A stretch of DNA of 40,000 nucleotides, from NCBI GenBank assembly GCA_018398765.1, contig JAHBMJ010005840.1, positions 13,106-53,105 of the forward strand, written 5' to 3'. Origin of the DNA: Chromera velia. Lineage: Eukaryota; Sar; Chromeraceae. The position numbers were made by a program, and so were the translations under genes. The notes under the pieces are model-generated. The model saw only the letters and a program-made list of their open reading frames with translations. It made no database searches and was not told the DNA's origin. This document shows, one piece after another, positions 1 to 10,424 of this stretch; position 1 is the stretch's first letter; each line of letters begins with the position of its first letter.

Positions 1-1
1 C

Positions 2-1024
2 CTCCACTGTTCCGATAAACCACTAGAGGCAAAAGAAAAACAATTCGTGAGCCGAATGGCCAACACCAGGTTCTAAGCGAAGAAAAACGGGAATGCCCAA
101 AATACGGGACAGCAAAAGGAGAAGGGACTCCAGTCTGGCTTGCAACAAGCACCCCTGAAAAAGGTGCTCAGACAAAGAGGAGCGGGGAAAGGAGAAGATG
201 GAAAGAAAGGGGCCCAAAAAGCCAAACCCAAGGCATCTATGCCACTTGAACAAAAAGAAGGACAAACTGTAGAACAGCCAGCAGAAGGTGGAAAAGGCAG
301 AAAAGAGGACGATCAAATCTAAAAAGAAGATGCCCAGCTTGTCAAAAGTATGGAGGAAGATGGAAAGGAGATTCAATCACAGTCCGCCTCCCCAGCGGTG
401 TTGTCTAAATTAAAGAACACGAGGATTACCATCACCAGGACACCCTCAGGGAAGCTATTGCTGCATCAAGTAGGATCTAACATGAATAGAATGGACCCAT
501 CAAAAATACAGAGGGGGCCCGTTATCACCGCTCCTCCTCGAGTGTGAATGGACTTACCGTTATTTGATGGAAATCGAATGAAGGCAAAGAGCTTTTGAAA
601 CTTGCTGATGAGGTTGAATGAGAGGTTGGGGTGGACCTTCGAGAACCTTAGGGACATCTATCTCCTGACAGCACTCACAGGGCCTATAAAACAGTGGTAT
701 AAAATGCAGGCACCTGAGTGATTGGAGGGATGCACAACAGCTGCATAACTCAAAGAAATGTTCCTTACAAGATATGGTATCAACGAGCGGGAAGCTGAAC
801 GTAAGAAAAGAATGCTTCTTCAGATAACCCAAAACTTTGGAGAGAGTTTCTCTGACTACGTCATCCGCTTTGAGGAGCAATACTCTGCTATAAATCAGAG
901 CACTGACGACCCCACCGCCTTAGGAGCTTTCATTGAAGGCATAGAAGATGACGAGCTTTGCATTCAAATGGAAACCCGCACGTACAGCACATTTGAAAAA
1001 CTATATGTAAACCTGAGGAAGTAG
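2..1024 (+). pseudogene. Ty3/gypsy-like gag remnant, one frame with seven stops
   Basis: A single forward frame runs from the window edge to 1024 and reads as an LTR-retrotransposon Gag. A charged Lys/Glu/Gln-rich leader (to about 540) is followed by a Retrotrans_gag-like core at about 548-1021. The core shows a typical opening (LPLFDGN), a central block ending KQWYKM, and the run MFLTRYG followed by a charged helix with FEEQYSAI. In known elements this domain forms the capsid. The frame is broken by stops at 74-76, 320-322, 545-547, 596-598, 719-721, 746-748 and 1022-1024. All keep the same phase and no indel is needed to read through. No zinc knuckle, protease, RT or integrase follows. The element is therefore truncated or internally deleted, and its 5' part lies outside the window. 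The family assignment rests on domain style recognised by eye. Confidence 0.7.
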
Positions 1025-1894
1025 GAAGACATGATGCGGAGGAAGGAGGGTCGACAGGAGATGGCAAGTGGGTGAGGTAACAGATCTGTGAAATGCCTGA
1101 GGGTTGCGGCGATAGAAGGAGAAGAAAACCTCCAAATGAACGAGGGCAAGGACCTTGAAAGAGGGGAAGATCTTGAAGTGGACAGGGTATGTGCAGAAAA
1201 GAAAGACCCGAGAGGGGACACCTGGTTCCTTCTCTAGTTTGTGGGCTATTCATAGTCAAAGTGGTGTCATGAGAATGATTGCTCGTGCCCAATCCTGATT
1301 GACCACAGCTTCCGTCAAGAGAAGAGGTGTCAGGACGAAAGGCGGAATCGACGCAGGATGGGAAACGAAAATGTCCCAAGTAGTTTGGCTGAGTAACTCT
1401 GCAGGCAGTCAGGCAGAAAGCAAGCAAAAGAAGGAAAAAGGGCAAGACAAAAAGAACGGCAGGGGACTTAGTTTACTCAGAAGGGCAAGAGAGGCAGGCG
1501 AGCATAATTGTTCACATGATGAGCTGACGTTAAAAATCAAAGGAGGGTGCACAGTCTGGTTCTAATGTTCCCTTCTTTTTGTATCTCCATTCATAAGGTG
1601 TTCGATTTCCTACTCCAATAGGCTCTGCCTAAGCTCCTTATTTGCAAGTATCAGATAGACCGAAGGGATAAAGAAATCGGAAGGAACATCACCATACTAT
1701 GACAGCTTACACAGTCATACATGGCATTGCGTGCTCGCTGTACTAGTTGGGCAGTGCGCTGAGTTGACAAAGGACGAATGTGTGCATGCTTCACCTTTTT
1801 TATAGATCGTTCACAGTGCAGAGCAGGGCAGAGCATATCAATACCACCGACTGGAGAGAGCTGAATCGATGAGCCAACTCTAGGTGCATGAAAG
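1025..1894. other. Decayed downstream part of the gag-bearing element, no intact gene
   Basis: The gag phase can be followed for another 300-400 bases through charged, Cys-containing peptide sequence, for example around 1180-1380. Stops become frequent and no domain is recognisable. From about 1560 I see nothing that looks coding on either strand. It is probably the eroded remainder of the same element. Confidence 0.35.
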
Positions 1895-2250
1895 TGAATC
1901 AATGAAAACGAGTGGGAGTGAGTGAATGAACGAGTAAATGAATGAAGGCAGGCACACTTTCAAAGAATGACAAGGAAAGTGAATAAATGGTTGGATGCAT
2001 AGACAAAAGAGTGAGTGAGTGGGTGAGGGAGTGAGGAAGTGAGTGAGTGAGTACAAGTAAGTGAATACGTAAGTAAGCGGGCGAAGGACTAGACGGATGA
2101 ACACATGAATGGATGAATGAATGAATGAATGAATGAATGAATGAATGAATGAGTGAGTGAGTGAGTGAGTGAATGAATGAATGAATGAGTGAGTGAGTGA
2201 ATGAATGAATGAATGAATGAATGAAAGGGTGAATGAAAGGAGATGAAAAG
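1895..2250. repeat. Degenerate TGAA/TGAG tetranucleotide array
   Basis: Between 1895 and 2100 the sequence is built from imperfect GTGA, GAAT and GTAA words. From about 2104 to 2225 it becomes nearly perfect alternating blocks of GAAT and GAGT. The purity gradient suggests an old array with a recently expanded core. Confidence 0.9.
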
Positions 2251-2264
2251 AGTAAAAAGAGGGT

Positions 2265-2300
2265 AACTAAAAGGAGGGGGATGTTACGAAGAAGCCGTCT
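2265..2300 (+). other. Possible polypurine tract and LTR start
   Basis: A purine run (AAAAGGAGGGGGA) is followed at once by TGTTACG. Many Ty3/gypsy LTRs begin TGTTAC directly after a polypurine tract. Here it sits downstream of the gag remnant in the right orientation to be the boundary of a 3' LTR. No matching LTR end or second copy can be identified in the window, so this is a suggestion only. Confidence 0.35.
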
Positions 2301-2617
2301 CTCATTCCCTTATTCCTCTCCCTCGTGCCCTCTTTAACACTACTGCATGCTAATGATCTCCTCTCTTCATGCCTACTCACCGCTGGTCCATTTCTCTTCA
2401 CACGAGGGTCGATTCGAAACGCCCACGATTGCGTTGCCCAAGCAACCGAAACCGGCTGCAAGCAAAGAAGTGAAGGAATTGCATACATATGCACGAGGGT
2501 GAGGGCGCATCCATTACATAACAGGGAAGGATGTAGATTGAAGTACGGGAAGTTCAAGACCGTACCTAAGTAAGCGGAGGACTCGAACTCTTCGTACGCA
2601 AAGAGAAAAAGAGAGAG

Positions 2618-2657
<40 letters not shown>

Positions 2658-3399
2658 CAATAGAAGGGAAAAAACAAAAGAAGAAAGCCCAGGAAGAGGA
2701 AAAAGCGAGAAAGAAGGCGTTTCTTGAGAAAAACATAAATGCAAGAGAAAAAATGATAGAACTTGACTCTACCCAGAGGGACAGCTCAATCGGAGGCTCC
2801 CGTGCAGAGGAGTGGGTATACGACCACGCGAGCGAAGGACCCAGTCCTCATATACTGAGTCTCGCCCTGATTGATGTATAATTGGTACCATGAAAATAAT
2901 TGGGAAAGAAGCGAAGGCCAAACATAAAAAAAACAAAAAAACGGAAGGACACAAGGAAAACAAAGTGACAGAATGGACGCACCTAAGTAAGTAGACGACC
3001 TGACGTCACTTGCACAGGGAATACAAAAGCGCCGCCAAGGGACTAAAATGAAAAGGACAAACTGGTACCGTCCTGCAAAGAAGAAGAAAAATGGGGAAAA
3101 GAATTCATTAAGGAAGAAAAGAGAGGACTGCCCAAATGGGAACAAAGGCAAGAAGCCAACGTACAGATTGGGAAACAGAGAAAGCAAAGCCGGTTGGGAG
3201 GACAGCACAACATGGACATCGAGTTTCAAGTCTGCTTAATTTTCCGTTTCTTCTTATCTTTCTTTTAACCCAGCCAGGAAAAGGAGACGAATGCACGAAG
3301 AACAAATGTAGAATAGAGTTCCTGACATTAAAAAGATGAGAGGGAATAGAGGGAGCGTCTCTTTTTTATCATCAAATTCTGCTTTGCCTCAAGTAAGAC
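2301..3399. other. No gene seen; GA microsatellite and short direct repeat
   Basis: This stretch holds a pure GA microsatellite at 2622-2653. A short direct repeat of the form CACCTAAGTAAG / TACCTAAGTAAG occurs near 2564 and 2982. It otherwise has no convincing coding signal; the short open frames are low in complexity or lack a start. It may be LTR or other transposon-derived DNA. Confidence 0.5.
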
Positions 3400-3980
3400 C
3401 TCACCGTCAGACTCTCTGCATCAACAAGTATTGTGTTCACGATGTAGCGCTGTACAAAGCTATCTGCCACCACCGAAATACAACTCCCCACATGACCATC
3501 TTGTAAGGAGTGAACCGATTGTCCTCTGAAAACACTTAAGCAATGGCCTCCCACCGGTACTGTTCATCTGTCCACATCAGATCATTTCTTCCGTCTCTGC
3601 ACAGATAATGCATGCACCGTCTCCATGGGTCAATCAATATATACCTTTCTGTCACAGACGAAACACAAGCCGTGGCACACCCATCCTGAAGGCTCAGGAC
3701 TGACTGAATGTGCCCCACAAAATACCTGACCGAGAGGCTCTTACCTGAACTATCCGTCCATCTACATTAGATTGTTTTCACACGTCTCTGAACCAACCGC
3801 ACATGCCGTCTCCAGGTTGTCAGTCGGCACATACTTCTCTCTTATAGATGGAAAAGGAGCCATGACAAACCCATCCTCAGGGCGCAAGGCTGACCAGATA
3901 GGTCTTCCAGAATACTGGAGCGAGAGTCGTGCACTCGTCATATCCACCCGTCTACATCGGGTCGTTTTCTATGACTAAAC
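3400..3980. repeat. Degenerate tandem repeat, unit about 190 bp, about three copies
   Basis: Three landmarks recur in order at intervals of about 190 bases. The first is CATCTGTCCACATCAGAT-like (near 3564, 3757 and 3946). The second is CATGCCGTCTCCA-like (near 3612 and 3801). The third is CCCATCCT followed by a short spacer and GGCTGACC-like (near 3679 and 3870, with a weaker match near 3494). The spacing (about 192 and 189) is close to a multiple of three. Minus-strand translations of the units share a peptide pattern (SLQDG, then a YI/YV-containing block, then NLMW). The repeat could therefore descend from a protein repeat, although the units are not all in one frame now. Confidence 0.7.
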
Positions 3981-5700
3981 ACAAGCGAATCCGTGTTCAC
4001 ACAGTCAAGAACGAGGTCGTAGGGGCAACTTCGCACCGTCAGCTAGATTACCCCAGTAATTTAAATGAACAAACAGTCGTAAAACCAGTAAGTGAAGGAC
4101 CTGAGCAGCAGAACAATAAAAGAAGAAAGGTGAAAGAACGATGGGAGTGGTAAGGGAAGTAGTGAGAGGTATGAGAGATAGAAAGACGTATGAGAAGGGA
4201 TGGAACAAAACGCAACAAAGACTTAGTAGAACTCCAACATGTGCACAGGTATATATGTGAGCAGAAACGACACAACCTAATGGAATCAAACGATTGAGTG
4301 TGAAGGCTCAGAAACGAGTGAGAGGGCTTGTTTCATAGAGAGACAGGTGGGACAACTTGACCTCTATTGAAAACAAAGAAACAAAAGCAAATGAGCGTGA
4401 GGGCTCAGAAGTGAAAGTGAGGGCTCGTTTTCTTGAAGAGAAGTGAAGACTTCATCTTGTCTCAGGAACGCAGAGCACCAAATGTCTAGAGACGAGAGAT
4501 CATGTTGACCTGAAAGAAGGCTGACAACTCTTCAGGTCCTAATAAAAAAGTCTGCACATAATTACATGACACACAGGAAGACGAAATGTTATCTAGTGCA
4601 CTCGAAAGGTGAAGTCTAGTCAGACAAAAAGATATATGTGAAAGACCTAGAAAGTGAATGTTCATGGTAGAACACAATAGTTTCAGACATATAGCCGGAT
4701 ATATATGTAATCACCATGGGCACAAAAATACATGTTTGTATATATGGAATGTTCTTTCAATACAAGGCACGTGAGTACTGAGGCTTACTGACTTGTGAGG
4801 GGGCCAACCCGTGACCAGTAAACTGAAAAGAAAGCGGCCTCATGCACAACAAAGTAAAGTAGGGTATCGCCAGCACCCTAGTAGGGGGGCACCGCTGGCC
4901 CATGAATCTCTGTGTTCCTCTCTCATGTGTTTGAAAAAAAGGGCCGCTTTTAGATGTAGGGACGAGAAGAGAACTTGCAAGTCGATCAACAGGCACATGA
5001 CGTGAAGCAATGCCATTCCAAAGCTACTGACCTGCTGATGTTGATTCACTGATGATCGTTGAAGAAGCCATATAAGAAATATTGAGCTCACCGCCAGGCC
5101 TAGGCGCCAGCATAGGTTTGTGCCCTAGAAGCGTACACTATAGGGTCAGAAACCTAGGCACCGATCAAAGCCACATGACACGGAGGCCGGGTCATCCAGA
5201 CGGAACCTCGATCGAGTGCTAATTGACTAACGCCAGGCCTAGAGAGGCAAGCGCACTCAAGCAAGAGAAGCGAAGACCCAGAAAAACCGAGGCCGGATAT
5301 GACACTGAAAGGCGACGCTCTTCTGTTACCGAAAGAAACCCAAAGAAGAAAAATCCCGTCCAGAGACACGACAGGTCACCTATGCATACTTTATGAAAAA
5401 CATAACATGAAAGAAACCACAAGAAAAAACATGGATGCAACATAGGCAGAGCGCAAGCGAGAGCGGTGCCAGAAAGATCCTGAAGTCAGGGCCAAAGCAC
5501 ACTACTCCGCGGTCCATCATGCACTACATAGATACTTGCTTCGACAAAAAATACTTAAAACAATTTACATACACAAACAATACTCCCAAAGGCAACTTGG
5601 ATCCACTTTACGGAGTGTATGCAAGCACGCAAACAACAAAACTAACACAGCTAAAAAATAAGAGACATATAATCATCACAGTCTGATTAACTCCCTTCAT
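3981..5700. other. Intergenic or transposon-derived DNA, no gene recognised
   Basis: I see no credible open frame on either strand. The only local structure of note is an imperfect inverted repeat near 5113-5156 and a repeated 12-mer, CGCCAGGCCTAG, near 5092 and 5231. Confidence 0.5.
5113..5156. repeat. Imperfect inverted repeat (hairpin)
   Basis: The left arm TAGGTTTGTGCCCTAG (5113-5128) is nearly complementary to the right arm (5141-5156), with two mismatches and a 12-base loop. No function is evident. Confidence 0.5.
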
Positions 5701-5876
5701 GCAGCCGACTCAGGGTCCTCCTACACAAAGCGGTCTCTCTCGTGAGACAGCTGCATGGAAAACTCCCGACCAAGAAGAGAGACTGGCTGGAACAGCCCCC
5801 TCTGACCCCTGCCATGGAATGCAGAGGTCAGAACATTGATCGCCATATATCTCTACAGCGTGCAACCGAGGATTTT

Positions 5877-7010
5877 TCAGTAACGATCAATCAACCGAGC
5901 CTGTACAGCCATCAGCTCACCCTCTGTCGAAAACTCCGCCCTCGAGCTAGCCACACTGACCAGCTCTTTGACGAAAGAGACAGTTTCCCTGTCCGGATGT
6001 CCAAAGGTCTCGAAGACCAATAGGACAAATCGTAATCCCACAGCGCGTGCTGATACTGCATACTTCCGCACTTTCCCCTCGCTCTTCATCTTTGCTGCTG
6101 CTCCTGCTGTTTTAGACCTTGTACGCAGGCGGGAAGCATCGGAAAAAATCGGAAAAGTCACAGAAACGTCCGCAAGGAGGGTGTCTCCATTCGATAGAGA
6201 GGCGAAAATGTCCACTGGCTTGTTGCGCTCCTCAGTGAGTCTTGAGTCCGTCGCCACCTCCAAGTGCCCAAAAGTCGTCTCCTCAAGCACATGAGTATGT
6301 CGGAGACCCCTCAGGATCTGGGTAAGTGCACCTTTCACCTGCTCATGCCGCCAGTGCACTCCCCCCCCATTCGGGCATTTCTGTGCGTGGTGGCCCCGAG
6401 GGTTGAGCGATGACCCACATACAAACACACCTACCCTTCGCATCTCGGGGATTGGGAGGCCCAAACGGATGTGGAGTGCGACTCTGTACACTGCCGGAGG
6501 GAAGCACAACCAACCTGATAACGGAATGGCGCTGAGCCACGCGGAGGCTCCGTTGCCAGAGCATGAATGGAGACAGACATGCTCAGACAGCCCTACCTTA
6601 GAGAAGAGGAAGACCGTGCGCGATCGATAGAGCACGTCCGTTATCTTCTGCTGCTCTTGGGTATGAGGGGCTCTCCACCAGCGTCCTGACTGAGCGTCCC
6701 ATCCTTGGTGGAGAGGATGGTGGGCCTTCAGCTTCACGGACTCCGTCACGCTCTCTGCTCTGTCGTATTCCCTCTTCGACGCTTGCAGCCAGGGGAGCAT
6801 AAAAAAGGCATCTCTGTCTGGGGACTGACTGGGGCCTAAGAAGGACTGGTCGGTGAGACGTTCTATCATCGTCCACAGGGTCGTCCCACAGCTGCCTAGC
6901 AGACCTGCCGTTGCGGTCGTTCGAAAGCAGGTAAGACCTAGTCCACCCTGGTACTGCGGTAAGTACGCCTGATTATGCACCTCCCCGTGCACCCATTCCT
7001 GCTCTGTCAT
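5877..7010 (-). pseudogene. C-terminal part of the RLE-type retrotransposon protein
   Basis: This 377-residue open segment follows the RT in frame after the TGA at 7026. It begins with the linker typical of these elements (a GGLGL motif near residue 22, then an Ala/Gly-rich helix). Its second half holds a zinc-knuckle-like pattern (VCG, then HHAQKC, then RHEQV). A restriction-like nuclease signature follows: PVDIF and, after a turn, LLADVSV, which match the PD...D pattern. In relatives this domain nicks target DNA to prime reverse transcription. The first Cys of the usual C-x-C-G pair seems to be replaced by a hydrophobic residue, so zinc binding may be impaired. The open frame ends at 5877. 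Confidence 0.7.
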
Positions 7011-7025
7011 GCCTATGATACACGC

Positions 7026-8147
7026 TCACAATTCACCTAGCTCTCTGTCCGCCTGAGACCATTCGCCTAGCGTAATGACGTCCCTTATAATCCTTGTCAG
7101 ATAAATCAGCTTCGATGGAACACAGAAACGGAAAAGGAGGTAGGCTCCTTGGGGGTTGCCGTACTCTTCCACTGCCTGGCTCAACTCCTGCTCCTCTTTC
7201 AGCTTTTTATCAAAGTGTGCACTCTGATACTCTATAGTCCCACTGGCCACCCCGCAGAGTCGGAAACCTGCAAGGGATGGGGTAATTCCAGGTGGTGATG
7301 GGAATGCGCTCGGATATTCTCTGAGCCTTTGCCACGAAGGTGAGTGGACCAAACTCTTGTCAGGTCGTAGGGTTAACCCGAAACTCTGCAACCTGGCTGC
7401 GCTCACCCTCCACGTATATAAGATGCTGTCATCATGTCCGTCTGTGGGGATTTGCTGGAAAAGACGGAGGGGGAAAACTATAGATACGTCGTCTATGAAG
7501 GCGCTAACGAAACACCCCCTTCCCCCGTGCTTTGCCTGCAAATCCCCCAGTAACCCGTCTAGGGAAGGCTTTAGCCCCATGTAGAAGAGAAAGGGACCCG
7601 CCACATCCCCCTGTTGTACCCCCTCTTCGCATGTGATCCTCCGGAGGAGCCCTGACTGGTCTCTGAAGACTAAGTCTGAAGGAGTTCCATACCATAGAGC
7701 AAAAAAAGAGTACAACTGGGGGAAATGAGCATGAACCTGGTCCATAATTACCTGCCGGTCACATACATTGAAGGCGTTCGATGCGTCTAAGTTCAGCACA
7801 GCTGACGAAGGGGACCGCTGCAAGCACGTCTGTACATAACGGAACAATTTCTCTGTGCCTGCCCTTGTGCGCACTACAAACTGCAAGGGGCCCAGGTGCT
7901 GCTCGAACTGCATGCCAAACTCCAGCAGGATTGCCTTCGTCACCCACCGACGAAGGACGTCCCCTACCACAATGGGTCTCACCTCTGTCCCTCTGGCATT
8001 TTTATTCAAGGCGAAGCACCTGCCCCCCGCGAGCAGTGAGATGAAACCCACTGGGGCGTCTCCTCTTGCAAGACATGTAGCAATACGAAGGATACGCGCC
8101 TGCGCTGAGCTGTCTCTGGGGAGAAAGTAGCTCAAGTGTTCGTAACG
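7026..8147 (-). pseudogene. Reverse transcriptase domain of the RLE-type element
   Basis: About 370 residues are uninterrupted and read as an RVT_1 reverse transcriptase. The order is: a finger block with RPIVVGDVLRRWV, motif A with LNLDASNAF, motif B with GVQQGDVAGPFLF, and motif C with FIDD (bases 7488-7499) in place of the commoner YADD. A thumb region follows, then the TGA stop at 7026. The catalytic aspartates of motifs A and C are present. The first codon of the open stretch is not ATG; the frame simply resumes after the TAG at 8148. The real start therefore lay upstream, and this is an internal segment of a longer protein. Confidence 0.85.
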
Positions 8148-9059
8148 CTATCCCGTGACCCCCTGTGCTGATCCCTTTGGCGCAGACTTAATCGCTTCGA
8201 GCAGATTGTCGCGAGACAGTATGAGTAGAGGAGACTGAGAGCCTGAGGAGTGTGACTGAGAGTCGCTCTGGGGCGGGCCTCGGAGGAGAAGAGGGTGGGC
8301 TCTACGCGGAAATATACCTGCTATCTTCCTGAAGGTAGCTGGTGATGCTGGGGCCACCCCAAAGGATTGGAGACGGGAGGCGGCTTTTGACAGCGCCCCC
8401 TCCTCTATCAGACCCTGCACTTATTTCCATTTGGAAACCAGGTCGTCTTCCATACGTTGCTGGGTAGAACGACGCCTCCTCCTCTCCTGGCCCTTCCGTT
8501 GTCTCTCCCTTATGCGCACCACGTCCTCCCGTAGAACTCGCACTAACGACTCAAAGTCTCCCTCCCAAAAGGCTTTGATCCGCCGCTTGCGCACTGACAA
8601 GGAAGCAGGTCCCCCTCGTCTGTCCTTACAGAAAAAGATCGAAGGGAAATAGGCCAGAGCTTTCCATGCACGTTCTGCTTTGATGGCGTCTTCGTCCCCT
8701 ATCCGGTCCACAATCTCTTCAATGACAGCTGCCAAGGCGGGGCGCAGTCTCGAGTCGATGTGCCTGTCGGTAGGAATATCCAAATCGTCCCACACTTCTA
8801 CTGTCCAATCGACAGAATCCCAGAAGGCCCATTTACTTTTCCACCCCGCCGCCCGCTCTGAAGCATCCCCTCTATCGTCTGGGTCTCCGTCACTACCTGC
8901 CTCGCTTCGCTGGTCTTGCTCGTCCTGCGCTGGGGCCTGTCCGTTTGCTGCCGTTGCCGTCTCTGCTTGTCCGTCCATTGGGTCATCCCCTCCTCCTGTG
9001 GGGGGATCCGAAGGAAGAGGAATCTGGACCCCCATGCCATCGCCTTCTACGCCCCCCAT
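8148..9059 (-). pseudogene. N-terminal region of the RLE-type element protein
   Basis: Two open segments (8421-9059 and 8148-8420) share the RT frame and are separated by a TAA. The upstream one starts at an ATG (9057-9059) only nine bases downstream of the TAA at 9069-9071, so this may be the natural start of the RT protein. It opens with a Gly/Asp/Gln-rich, acidic stretch, then a folded-looking segment rich in Trp and Asp, then a very basic tail with RRRRR. The lower segment leads into the RT N-terminus. Its last residues (SAQGVTG, stop, RYE) resemble the G-x-R-Y-E-H-L entry motif of such RTs, so the stop probably replaced a conserved residue. Confidence 0.6.
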
Positions 9060-10424
9060 ACCTTCGTCTTAAGGAGGTGGAACCCCCACGCTTCATGTTT
9101 CCTCTGGATCGGAATCTGTGTCTGTGGGTGCTCGAGATGCCGCAGCGTCTTGCAAATGATCGCCCGGGCGGTGTTGGCCCCCTGAGGAGAAGTCCCCCCC
9201 CGGCGCTAAGCCCGCTGCCGCCTGCTGCTCTGCGCCCTCTCCTGCTTGTTGCCTTGCCCAGAGGGATGTCTCTATGATGGACTGTCTCAAGGGGGTGGGC
9301 AGGAAACGAGACACTACTGATGCCGTCAGTGACCTCCTGGGGGCTACCGCCGCCACGGCCGCTACTGCTACTGGTGGAAACAACGCCGCAGGCATCGGTG
9401 ATGCTAACGTGGCAGCCGATGCATTCTGTCTGGGGGAGGGGGCAGGTATTAAAGACGAAGAGGAAGAAGACTCTGAGGAAAAAGCGGAGGCGGAGGGCAA
9501 GGCCGAGGCCGAGGCTGAATTTGCTATTTGGAGCGGGCCTGGCCCTGTTAGCGAGGAGGCGGGAGCGGGAGCAGAACTGCTGGCTGAAGCAGAGGCTGAG
9601 CTTGCGTCAGCTATATTCTGCTTCCGCTGTGGCCCGTGGTTTAAAGGATATGGCGCATTCTGTATCCGTCTTTTCTCTCTCTCCGTCTATCTTGTCCCCC
9701 CTGCGGCCTGGCGTGGTGCTTGTTGGGCCTCGAGTGTCGCAAGTTGAGGTGCTGTAACCGCTAGGACGGGATTTGACCAACGCTGTATCGGATGGGGGTG
9801 CTGTGCAAAGTGGGTCTCCGGGTCGATTCTGGAAGGAGCAATGGGAGGCCTGGTGCGAGGGGAAAGCTCGTCTGGTTCGATCGGTTCTCCCTGGGTCCAC
9901 GGCTCCTCGTCTTCTCTGTCCGATTCCCCCCCGTGGCGATCCCTCTGGTTGTTGTCTCCTTCCCGTGACGGTATGTTGCCCTCGATGGAGTGCACAGCCC
10001 TGTTGACGTCCCCCCCGAATCCCCCTATACGGGCTAGTAGGTGCCGTGCCTCGAGGTCGGGAGGAGGAGGCCGATGGCCCTGGAGTCCTGCCTGCTGCAC
10101 CTGCAAGAGAAAGAGGGAAAAGAATACGAACGCCGTGAAAAGACGCCCAGGCCCCCCTTGACGTCGGTGAACAACCCTCTCTGCCGCACGCGTTTGCTGG
10201 GGGTGGAGGCCAGCTGTCGCCAGCTGGTCAGCGCCTCCCCCCCTCGAGGCCTCTGGGCCTGGGCGGGCGGTTGCTCCACCACCGTGGGAATAGGCCCGCC
10301 CCGGCTGGTACCTTCCCCACCTGGGCTAGCACCTGGGGCGCCAGACCCTCTCCCACCTCAAAACCCCGTTCTCTTTGTACAGATCGCCGGCCTGCACCCC
10401 GCCTGGCTCGACCTCCACTCTTTC
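9060..10424 (-). other. Upstream in-frame segments, low-complexity, possibly element ORF1 or leader
   Basis: The RT frame stays largely open through 9096-9500 and 9690-10106. The inferred protein is rich in Ala, Ser, Pro and acidic residues, with stops at 9069, 9093, 9687 and 10326. Neither segment contains a recognised domain. The opposite strand is also open here because of the GC-rich low-complexity composition, so strand is supported mainly by phase with the RT. It may be an ORF1-like region of the retrotransposon or a GC-rich leader. Confidence 0.4.

Larger units (their letters stand above)
5877..10424 (-). mobile_element. Non-LTR retrotransposon with RT and restriction-like endonuclease, inactivated
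   Basis: The minus strand carries one reading frame in which a reverse transcriptase is followed by a linker and a C-terminal endonuclease-like region. This is the layout of the early-branching non-LTR elements (R2, NeSL, Hero, Utopia type) that use a restriction-like endonuclease rather than an AP endonuclease. Stops in the frame include 7026-7028 (TGA), 8148-8150 (TAG), 8421-8423 (TAA), 9069-9071 (TAA), 9093-9095 (TGA), 9687-9689 (TAG) and 10326-10328 (TAG). The parts between them remain in phase. The 3' end of the element is taken as just below 5877; no poly(A) tail, simple-repeat tail or target-site duplication could be fixed. The clade is not determined. The region upstream of 9059 is assigned by shared frame only. 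Confidence 0.75.

Noticed and set aside
9274-9757. Long + strand frames rich in Ala/Glu
   Set aside because: Antisense to the retrotransposon frame in GC-rich low-complexity DNA; the minus strand is in phase with the RT.
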